From NCBI GenBank assembly GCA_902775975.1, contig CACYOC010000022.1, positions 1 to 43,231 on the forward strand: a DNA stretch of 43,231 nt. The letters run 5' to 3'. The stretch comes from an uncultured Bacteroidales bacterium (GTDB lineage Bacteria; Bacteroidota; Bacteroidia; Bacteroidales; Bacteroidaceae). The position numbers and the translations under genes are program-made. This document shows positions 25,281-32,388 of this stretch, piece after piece (position 1 is the stretch's first letter; every line of letters begins with the position of its first letter). The notes beneath the pieces were generated by a model. That model did no database searches and had not been told where the DNA came from. It saw only the letters and a program-made list of their open reading frames with translations.

Positions 25281-25353
25281 TTGCGGAGGCAGGATTCGAA
25301 CATGCGACCTCCAGGTTATGAGCCTGGCGAGCTACCAACTGCTCCACTCCGCG
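25281..25353 (-). tRNA. tRNA-Met (CAT), probably initiator; prophage attachment site
   Basis: The 73-nt gene folds as a standard cloverleaf with anticodon CAT at tRNA positions 34-36. The first acceptor pair is a C1-A72 mismatch and the D stem has A11-U24, both marks of initiator tRNA. The anticodon stem has two G-C pairs next to the loop and A29-U41, rather than the usual three G-C pairs, so an elongator cannot be fully excluded. There is a T52-C62 mismatch in the T stem (genome 25302 and 25292). No CCA is encoded. The integrase gene lies directly downstream, which marks the tRNA 3' half as the attachment site. Confidence 0.93.
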
Positions 25354-25573
25354 ATGTTAATATTACATCTGTTTTTCAAATGCGGGTGCAAAGGTACTAT
25401 TATTTTTTGAATCCTGCAAATATTTTGCAAGAAAATCACTTTTTTTTGGTATTTTACCACTTTTGCTGCCTAAAAATTTGGCTATATCGGAAGTATTTCC
25501 TAATTTTGCACAATGTTAGCAACATGTGCAATCTATTCATAAATTGTAAATCATCAAATTGTAAATTACAAAG
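25354..25573. other. Intergenic region with TetR promoter
   Basis: This 220-bp AT-rich space is the first chromosomal sequence beyond the tRNA. It holds the tRNA promoter region (not resolved), the TetR gene promoter and a repeat-like leader. No gene was seen. Confidence 0.7.
25477..25508 (+). promoter_or_regulatory. Promoter of the tetR-fabG operon
   Basis: TTTG at 25477-25480 and TAATTTTG at 25501-25508 are separated by 20 bases, a full Bacteroidetes promoter match. The leader to the ATG at 25574 is about 60 bases. Confidence 0.8.
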
Positions 25574-25576
25574 ATG
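25554..25576 (+). repeat. AT-rich leader repeat, copy 1
   Basis: TCAAATTGTAAATTACAAAG runs directly into the ATG of the TetR gene. The same sequence with one change lies directly before the ATG at 35466. Both copies sit at the same distance from a start codon, so the sequence may act as a translation leader or be a dispersed intergenic repeat. Confidence 0.6.
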
Positions 25577-26164
25577 TCCATATCGAAAACAAGACAAAAA
25601 CTAGTAGATGTAGCCCGACAACTGTTTGCTAAGAACGGTTTAGAGAACACCACGATGAATGACATTGCGCAGGCATCGGACAAGGGGCGTCGTACTCTTT
25701 ATACCTATTTCAAATCCAAGGAAGACATTTACTATGCTGTCATCGAGTCGGAGTTGGAGCGACTGAGCGACCAATTGGACGAGATTGCCGCCAAGCGCAT
25801 ACCGCCTCAGGAGAAAATCATCGAGCTCATCTACCTGCACCTGAGTATGATTCGTGAGACGGTGGTACGCAATGGAAACCTGCGTGCCGAGTTCTTCCGC
25901 AACATCTGGATGGTGGAGAAGGTACGCAAGAACTTCGATGATGCCGAGATAGAACTGTTCCGTAAAGTGTTCCGCGAAGGCAAGGAGGACGGTGAGTTCG
26001 ATATTGACAATGTCGATTTGGTGGCTGACATCACGCACTATTGTATCAAAGGCCTGGAGGTACCCTACATCTACGGACGTATTGCCCATGGCATGACCGC
26101 CGAGGCTACCAAACCCCAGGTGGCAAAAATCGTTTACAGTGCCTTAGGAAAAGTAAAACGCTAA
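25574..26164 (+). CDS. TetR-family transcriptional regulator
   Basis: This 196-aa protein has an N-terminal DNA-binding domain (residues about 5-55) with the helix-turn-helix TTMNDIAQASDKGRRTLYTY followed by FKSKEDIYYAV, a clear TetR pattern. The rest is the helical ligand and dimer domain. The ligand cannot be read from the sequence. It lies 40 bases before fabG in the same direction, so it may respond to fatty acid or envelope status; this is inferred from the pairing only. Confidence 0.93.
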   Translation: MSISKTRQKLVDVARQLFAKNGLENTTMNDIAQASDKGRRTLYTYFKSKEDIYYAVIESELERLSDQLDEIAAKRIPPQEKIIELIYLHLSMIRETVVRNGNLRAEFFRNIWMVEKVRKNFDDAEIELFRKVFREGKEDGEFDIDNVDLVADITHYCIKGLEVPYIYGRIAHGMTAEATKPQVAKIVYSALGKVKR

Positions 26165-26204
26165 GTATATACACATTATTAATAAATAAAAGAAAGAAAA
26201 AATT

Positions 26205-26942
26205 ATGGGATTATTACAAGGAAAGACAGCACTGATTACGGGTGCTGCACGTGGTATTGGCAAGGCTATTGCCCTGAAGTTTGCTGCTGAAGGTGCCAAC
26301 ATTGCCTTTACTGATTTGGAAGTCAACGAAGAAACCGAACGCGAGATTGCAGCCCTGGGCGTCAAGGCTAAGAGCTATGCTTCCAATGCCGCTGATTTTG
26401 CTCAGACCGAGGAGGTTGTCAATGCCGTTAAGGCCGAGTTTGGCTCCATCGATATTCTGGTGAATAACGCCGGTATCACCAAGGACGGTCTGATGCTCCG
26501 CATGACCGAGCAACAGTGGGACGCTGTCATTGCCGTCAACCTGAAGTCGGCCTTTAACTTTATTCATGCCTGTATTCCCGTCATGATGCGTCAGCGTAGC
26601 GGTAGCATCATCAACATGGCTTCTGTCGTTGGTGTTCACGGCAATGCCGGTCAGGCCAACTATGCAGCTTCTAAGGCTGGTCTTATCGCCTTGGCAAAGA
26701 GTATTGCTCAGGAGATGGGCCCCAAGGGTATCCGTGCCAATGCTATTGCCCCCGGATTCATTGAGACTGCCATGACTGCTCAGTTGCCCGATGAGGTGCG
26801 CGAACAATGGAAGCAGAAGATTCCCCTCCGCCGTGGCGGTCAGGTGGAAGATATTGCCAACGTGGCCACCTTCCTTGCCAGCGACCTCTCCAGCTATGTC
26901 TCTGGACAGGTTATCCAGGTCGATGGCGGCATGAATATGTAA
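26205..26942 (+). CDS. fabG: 3-oxoacyl-[acyl-carrier-protein] reductase
   Basis: This 245-aa enzyme reduces 3-oxoacyl-ACP with NADPH in each cycle of fatty acid elongation. It shows the Rossmann glycine motif TGAARGIG (12-19), NNAG (87-90), and the catalytic Ser140, Tyr153 and Lys157 in YAASK. The C-terminal VDGGMNM is typical for FabG rather than for other short-chain reductases. Length is normal. The start has an A-rich leader. Its TAA stop lies in a heptamer repeat that forms the whole gap to the next gene. Confidence 0.95.
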   Translation: MGLLQGKTALITGAARGIGKAIALKFAAEGANIAFTDLEVNEETEREIAALGVKAKSYASNAADFAQTEEVVNAVKAEFGSIDILVNNAGITKDGLMLRMTEQQWDAVIAVNLKSAFNFIHACIPVMMRQRSGSIINMASVVGVHGNAGQANYAASKAGLIALAKSIAQEMGPKGIRANAIAPGFIETAMTAQLPDEVREQWKQKIPLRRGGQVEDIANVATFLASDLSSYVSGQVIQVDGGMNM

Positions 26943-26988
26943 GATGTCTGATGTAAGATGTCTGATGTAAGAAGTAAGATGTAAGAGG
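26940..26988 (+). repeat. Heptamer repeat filling the fabG-pseudouridine synthase gap
   Basis: Seven 7-bp units follow each other: TAAGATG, TCTGATG, TAAGATG, TCTGATG, TAAGAAG, TAAGATG, TAAGAGG. They include the fabG stop codon and end one base before the next ATG. A change in unit number would alter the distance between the two genes without touching either reading frame. Confidence 0.8.
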
Positions 26989-26989
26989 T

Positions 26990-27694
26990 ATGGAGGTCGT
27001 TTACGAGGACAACCATATTATCATAGTCAATAAGAAGAGCGGGGAGATCGTCCAGGGCGACAAGACGGGCGATGTCCCCCTTTCTGATACGGTAAAGGCG
27101 TATATCAAGGAGCGTTACCAGAAACCTGGAGAAGTCTTCTTGGGAGTAGTCCACCGACTGGATCGTCCAGTCAGCGGACTGGTTGTCTTTGCCCGTACTT
27201 CCAAGGCCCTGACACGTCTCAACAAGATGTTTGCCGAAGGACAAGTCCACAAAACCTACTGGGCTATAGTGGAAATGAGAAATGAATCACATTCAACATT
27301 CAACATTCAACATTCGGCATTCAACGAATTGACGCATTGGCTGGTGCGGAACGAGAAACAGAACAAGTCGTACGCCTACGACCATGAGGTACCCCATTCC
27401 AAGAAAGCCATATTGCGTTACAGGCCTATCGCTCAGTCCGACCGCTACACACTTTTGGAAGTCAACCTGCTGACCGGACGTCATCATCAGATACGGTGTC
27501 AGCTTGCAGCTTTGGGAATGCCCATCAAGGGTGACCTAAAGTATGGCGCCAAGCGTAGCAATCCTGACGGCAGCATCTCTCTGCTGTCTCATCGTGTAGA
27601 ATTTATCCACCCTGTTTCTAAAGAAAAAATCGTCCTTGAATCACCCTTACCAGAAGATAATCTGTGGCAAACACTAAAAAAGTTGGTAAAATAG
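26990..27694 (+). CDS. RluA-family RNA pseudouridine synthase
   Basis: This 234-aa enzyme converts uridine to pseudouridine in rRNA or tRNA. The catalytic motif HRLDRPVSGLVVFART is at 55-70 with Asp58 as nucleophile; the LLTGRHHQIRCQLAALGMPI segment is also family-specific. There is no S4 domain, so it is a short, catalytic-domain-only member. Residues about 101-112 are encoded by a CATTCAA tandem repeat that looks inserted between two conserved strands. The target uridine is not known. It is likely co-transcribed with fabG. Confidence 0.93.
   Translation: MEVVYEDNHIIIVNKKSGEIVQGDKTGDVPLSDTVKAYIKERYQKPGEVFLGVVHRLDRPVSGLVVFARTSKALTRLNKMFAEGQVHKTYWAIVEMRNESHSTFNIQHSAFNELTHWLVRNEKQNKSYAYDHEVPHSKKAILRYRPIAQSDRYTLLEVNLLTGRHHQIRCQLAALGMPIKGDLKYGAKRSNPDGSISLLSHRVEFIHPVSKEKIVLESPLPEDNLWQTLKKLVK
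27290..27324 (+). repeat. CATTCAA heptamer repeat inside the pseudouridine synthase gene
   Basis: Five units of seven bases (CATTCAA three times, CATTCGG, CATTCAA) lie within the coding sequence. Because seven is not a multiple of three, gain or loss of one unit shifts the frame. Confidence 0.85.
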
Positions 27695-27725
27695 TTTCGT
27701 ATTTGCGAAATTTCACTTACTTTTG
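27695..27725 (+). promoter_or_regulatory. Promoter of the tamB operon
   Basis: TTTC at 27695-27698 and TACTTTTG at 27718-27725 are separated by 19 bases. The -33 half is imperfect. The leader to the ATG at 27751 is about 20 bases. Confidence 0.65.
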
Positions 27726-27750
27726 CAGCAGACTTTGCAAGGTTTGATTT

Positions 27751-30700
27751 ATGAAAAAGGCATTTTGGTGGATACTGGGCATCCTGTTAAGCCCTATTCT
27801 ACTATTCGTCATACTACTCATCCTGCTCTATCTGCCTCCCGTTCAGAACTGGGCGGTAGATAAAGTGGCTTCTATGGCTTCAGAGAGCACAGGCATGGAA
27901 ATTACCATCGGCCATGTCAACCTTTCTTTCCCGCTTGACCTTGCCGTTGACCACGTCCAAGTTCTCACTCCTTCCTCCTCCCCTCTTGCACGTATTGAGC
28001 GTGCTATTGTTGACGTCCAGCTGTTACCTCTGTTTGGCGGTAAAGTGGTTGTCAACGAACTGGAAATTCTCAATACGCAGTTAGATACTGACGACATGGT
28101 AGAGGCGGCACACGTCAAGGGAGGGTTCAATCGTCTCTTCGTCGCCAGCAAGGGCATCGACTTGTCACAGGAGACTGTTGAACTGAACGGTACCATGTTA
28201 GAAAATGCCCAGTTGGATATCCAACTCAACGACTCAGTACCTGAAGACACTACGACCTCTGAGAACCACTGGAAGATTCATATCGACCAAGCCACCGTCC
28301 GACAGTCAGACATCACCCTCCACATGCCGGGCGACAGTATGCACATCAGCACGCACATGGGTGAGTTGTCTGCCCGGGAGGCGATGATAAATCTGGAGTC
28401 ACAGACCTACACCGTAGCAAGTGTTGACTGGATTCACGGTGCTTTGAAATATGACGTTCCCACCATGCTTGATAGCACTGCGGCCAACGGTTCAGTACCT
28501 ACAGTGGTCAATGGTTCTGCCATCGACTTCTCCCACCTCGACTTCACCGATATTCATGTCGGCATCGATTCCATTTTCTTCCACGACCCCACCCTACGTC
28601 TTCAACTGCGTACCGTTGCATTGAAAGAGAGGAGCGGACTGCAGATTACAGACTTGACAGGTCCCGTTGTCATGGAGAATGGCAGCCTGCGTCTGCCACA
28701 CTTCCGTCTGAAAACCCCTGATGGCGACATTTCCGTAGATATGGATATGCCGCTATCACTCACCGACTCTATTGACCCTGGAAAGATGCGCTTGCGCCTC
28801 CAGGCTCAGTTAGGGCGTCAAACGCTGCTACCCTTCCTGGGAGACCTACCACAGGATGTACGCCGACAATGGCCCGACAAGCCGCTGATGGTCAGCGGTC
28901 TGTTGCGTGGCAACCTTCAGCGCATGGAGATGCAGGACGTCAGCATCGAGATGCCAGGGGCACTTCGTGCCACAGCGACAGGCTTTGCTGCCAACCTCAA
29001 CGATCCGCAGCACCTTGCTGCCGACCTGCAGTTCAAGACACAGACTGGCAACCTGCAATTCCTCATGGCAATGCTACCCCGCGATATGCGACAGAACTAT
29101 CGGTTGCCACCGCTCACAGCTCAGGGACATGTGACAGCTCATGGCGAACAATACACAGCAGACATTACAGCACGCGAAGGGACAGGCATCATCAAGGCTA
29201 AGGGTGCCTTCCATGCCGGCATCATGCGCTATAATGCCGACCTTTCCATCCACGACCTGAATGTCCACCACTTCATGCCCCGCGACTCTATCTATACGGT
29301 TTCTGCCGACATCAAGACAGAAGGACAGGGCACTGACTTTCTGTCACCCAAAACCACTCTGCAGGCTGATGCGAAAATTCACCAGTTGCACTATGGTCAT
29401 TGGCATCTCGACAACATCATGGCTCAGGCGACCATCAAGGACGGACATGCGGTAGCAGACATCAGCAGCCAGAATGATCTCATTAACGGCAACATCAACT
29501 TCGATGCACTGATGAATACCAAGAAGCTGAACGCCACGGTGACTGCCGATGTCAACAGAATAGACTTCTTCAAGATGTACCTCTCCGAAAAGCCTTTGGC
29601 ATTAGGACTCTGCGGTCATGTCGATGTTACTTCCGATTTCAAGTTGTCACACTTTGTCAGCGGCCTCATCAGCGACATCACCATCAGCGACTCTGCCAGG
29701 ACTTATCGCGAGGAGTTCGTCGGGCTACATATCAAGACAGATGCCGACACCGTTCTGGCGCGTGTGCAAAGCGGCGACTTCATTGTCAAGCTCGATGCCA
29801 GCGGCAACTACGAAGAGGTGCTCAAGCAACTGACAGTGTTAGGCGATTCAGCGATGGCACAAATAGAAAAGAAGACCATTGACCAGCCAGCACTGCGCCG
29901 ACTGCTGCCTACCATGAAACTCCATGTAGAGAGCAAGCAGGAGAACCCTGTAGTGACATTGTTGAAGGCCAGCCAGGACATGCACTTCAAGGAATTGCTG
30001 TTTGATGTCGCCACCTCTGTCGAAAAAGGAGTCAACGGCAACGGATATGTTCATGCCTTGTCTTTCGGCGACACTCGTCTGGACACCATCATTTTCCGAC
30101 TGACGCAGCGCAAGGAACGGCTTTCCTTTGGTGGACAGATACGCAACAACAAGCGCAATCCGCAGTTTGTTTTCAACGCCCTCTTCGATGGTATCCTGCA
30201 AGAGCGTGGCGCAACTTTCGGTGCTCGTGTCTTTGATGCCGACAACAAGTTAGGACTTCGTTTAGGCATGCAGGCAGAGATGGTTGACAGCGGGCTTCAG
30301 CTGCACCTCATACCTGAGCGGCCAACTATAGGCTACAAAGAGTTCACGCTCAACAAGGACAATTACGTCTTCATGGCAAGAAACGGACGTGTGAAGGCAA
30401 AGATAGACCTGATAGCCGATGACGGAACAGGTGCTAAAATCTATTCCAACGAGCATGACGCCACCGATTTGCAGGACATCACCCTCAGTCTCAACCGTAT
30501 CAACCTCGATGAGATCACCGCTGTCATTCCCTATGCCCCACGCATGTCGGGTATTATGAACGGCGACTACCATGTCGTTCAGCATACCAACGGTCACCTC
30601 TCTATGGTCAGCGACATGTCAGTACAGAACATGACATACGAGCGCAGTCCCATCGGTAACATCAGTACCGAGATGGTCTATCTCCAAAAGGAAGATGACA

Positions 30701-32388
30701 CCCATGCCGTCGAGGCACGCCTCATGAAGGATGACGAGGAGATTGCTATTCTTCGCGGCGATTATATCAACACAGGAGAAGGTTCGTTGGATGCTACGAT
30801 GAAACTCAACCATTTCCCTTTGTCCATCGTCAACGGCTTCATTGCTGACCAGATATTCGGACTACAAGGTTTCGGTGATGGCGAGATGTCAGTAAAGGGG
30901 TCCGTTTCGCGCCCTGTCGTCAATGGCGAGATCATGCTCTCCTCGTCGTATGTCGAGAGCGTTCCCTATGGTGTCACGCTGCGTTTCGACGATGACCCCG
31001 TACGCATTGTCAACTCCAACCTGTTGCTTGAGAACTTCACCATCTATGCCCACAACCAGAACCCGCTGAACATTCAGGGAAATGTCAATTTCAGCAACCT
31101 CGACAAGGTGATGGTTGATGTCCGTATGCGTGCCAAGAACTTCCAGATTATCGGCACCAAGGAGCATGCCAAGAGCGTTGCCTATGGCAAGGCCTTTGTC
31201 GATGTCTATGCCATGATGAATGGTCCGTTAGACAATCTCAACATGAGAGGACGACTGAACGTGTTAGGCTCTACAGACATGGGGTATATCCTACGTGATT
31301 CTCCGCTGACCACCGATAATCAACTGGACAATCTGGTTAAGTTCACGGACTTTGCCGATACCACAAGAACCGTTGTGGAGCGTCCGTCTCTCAATGGTTT
31401 CCGCATGGACATGACGATGGACATCTCCAAGGGTGCCCATATCATGGCCTACCTCAATGCCGACCACTCCAACTACATCGACTTGTTGGGTGGCGGAACG
31501 CTACGCATGCAGTACAATCCTGCCGACAACTTGCGGCTGACGGGTCGCTATACGTTGTCGAACGGTGAAATGAAGTACGCCATGCCCATTATCCCACTGA
31601 AGACTTTCACCATTCAGGACGGTTCGTATGTAGAGTTTACCGGCGACCCCATGAACCCCACTCTGAACATCACTGCCACAGAACGCACCAAGGCCACAGT
31701 AACGGGCAGCAACGGCGTAGGACGCAGTGTAGTCTTCGACTGTGGTGTTAAGATTACCAAGACGCTTAGCGACATGGGACTTGTGTTCACCCTCGATGCA
31801 CCGGAAGACATGCAGCTGCATAGCGAGTTGCAGTCGATGGGTGTAGAACAGCGTGGTAAACTGGCAGTCTCCATGCTCACCACGGGCATGTATCTGGCAG
31901 ACGGCAATACCAAGGCGTTCTCCATGAACTCAGCACTCAGCTCATTCCTCAGCTCAGAAATCAACAATCTCACGGGTAATGCCCTGCGCACCCTCGACCT
32001 CTCCTTCGACATGGACAACACTACCGATGCCGCCGGACAGTCGCATACCAACTACTCGTTCAAGTTTGCCAAGCGTTTCCTCAACAACCGTCTGAAGGTT
32101 GCCATCGGTGGCATGGTGACCTCCGGTGCTGAGATGCCGGGAGGCCGCAACAAGTCGTTCTTCGACAACGTCTCCATGGAGTACCGCATAGACGATACCG
32201 CCAACAAATACCTCAACCTCTTCTTCGAGAACAACAGCTACGACTGGCTCGACGGCTATACACAGAAGTATGGTGGCGGTTTCATCTGGCGCCGCTCGCT
32301 GCAGAAGTTCACCGACATCTTCCGCTTCAGCGACAAGAAACTGATGCCGCAGCGTCCCCCAAAAACGAATGCCCATGAAACGAAATAA
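27751..32388 (+). CDS. tamB: Translocation and assembly module protein TamB
   Basis: This 1545-aa protein has one N-terminal membrane anchor (about residues 4-28), a very long region of beta-strand repeats that forms a hydrophobic-groove tube across the periplasm, and a C-terminal DUF490/TamB domain (about 1150-1520, with GRYTLSNGEMKYAMPIIP and GNALRTLDLSFDMDN). TamB-like proteins bridge inner and outer membrane and are implicated in outer-membrane protein assembly and phospholipid transport. It overlaps the TamA-like gene by 20 bases, so the two are translationally coupled and likely act together. Confidence 0.93.
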   Translation: MKKAFWWILGILLSPILLFVILLILLYLPPVQNWAVDKVASMASESTGMEITIGHVNLSFPLDLAVDHVQVLTPSSSPLARIERAIVDVQLLPLFGGKVVVNELEILNTQLDTDDMVEAAHVKGGFNRLFVASKGIDLSQETVELNGTMLENAQLDIQLNDSVPEDTTTSENHWKIHIDQATVRQSDITLHMPGDSMHISTHMGELSAREAMINLESQTYTVASVDWIHGALKYDVPTMLDSTAANGSVPTVVNGSAIDFSHLDFTDIHVGIDSIFFHDPTLRLQLRTVALKERSGLQITDLTGPVVMENGSLRLPHFRLKTPDGDISVDMDMPLSLTDSIDPGKMRLRLQAQLGRQTLLPFLGDLPQDVRRQWPDKPLMVSGLLRGNLQRMEMQDVSIEMPGALRATATGFAANLNDPQHLAADLQFKTQTGNLQFLMAMLPRDMRQNYRLPPLTAQGHVTAHGEQYTADITAREGTGIIKAKGAFHAGIMRYNADLSIHDLNVHHFMPRDSIYTVSADIKTEGQGTDFLSPKTTLQADAKIHQLHYGHWHLDNIMAQATIKDGHAVADISSQNDLINGNINFDALMNTKKLNATVTADVNRIDFFKMYLSEKPLALGLCGHVDVTSDFKLSHFVSGLISDITISDSARTYREEFVGLHIKTDADTVLARVQSGDFIVKLDASGNYEEVLKQLTVLGDSAMAQIEKKTIDQPALRRLLPTMKLHVESKQENPVVTLLKASQDMHFKELLFDVATSVEKGVNGNGYVHALSFGDTRLDTIIFRLTQRKERLSFGGQIRNNKRNPQFVFNALFDGILQERGATFGARVFDADNKLGLRLGMQAEMVDSGLQLHLIPERPTIGYKEFTLNKDNYVFMARNGRVKAKIDLIADDGTGAKIYSNEHDATDLQDITLSLNRINLDEITAVIPYAPRMSGIMNGDYHVVQHTNGHLSMVSDMSVQNMTYERSPIGNISTEMVYLQKEDDTHAVEARLMKDDEEIAILRGDYINTGEGSLDATMKLNHFPLSIVNGFIADQIFGLQGFGDGEMSVKGSVSRPVVNGEIMLSSSYVESVPYGVTLRFDDDPVRIVNSNLLLENFTIYAHNQNPLNIQGNVNFSNLDKVMVDVRMRAKNFQIIGTKEHAKSVAYGKAFVDVYAMMNGPLDNLNMRGRLNVLGSTDMGYILRDSPLTTDNQLDNLVKFTDFADTTRTVVERPSLNGFRMDMTMDISKGAHIMAYLNADHSNYIDLLGGGTLRMQYNPADNLRLTGRYTLSNGEMKYAMPIIPLKTFTIQDGSYVEFTGDPMNPTLNITATERTKATVTGSNGVGRSVVFDCGVKITKTLSDMGLVFTLDAPEDMQLHSELQSMGVEQRGKLAVSMLTTGMYLADGNTKAFSMNSALSSFLSSEINNLTGNALRTLDLSFDMDNTTDAAGQSHTNYSFKFAKRFLNNRLKVAIGGMVTSGAEMPGGRNKSFFDNVSMEYRIDDTANKYLNLFFENNSYDWLDGYTQKYGGGFIWRRSLQKFTDIFRFSDKKLMPQRPPKTNAHETK

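Larger units (their letters stand above)
1..25281. mobile_element. Prophage (tailed, siphovirus-like), right part, integrated at tRNA-Met
   Basis: Portal, tape measure, holin, lysozyme, spanin, fibre-like proteins, a diversity-generating retroelement and a tyrosine integrase form one block ending at a tRNA-Met gene. The left end and its attachment site are outside the window. The right boundary is placed at the tRNA 3' end because the integrase gene abuts it and phage tyrosine integrases commonly use tRNA 3' ends; the true crossover is probably inside the tRNA. A 1507-aa tape measure implies a long non-contractile tail by the usual length rule, and no sheath or baseplate-wedge gene was recognised, so siphovirus-like is an inference. 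Terminase, capsid, replication and repressor genes are not seen here. Confidence 0.93.

Noticed and set aside
25156-25347. Longer integrase start reaching into the tRNA
   Set aside because: The first residues would translate the tRNA-Met gene and its terminator; the ATG at 25155 after an A-rich leader is more likely.
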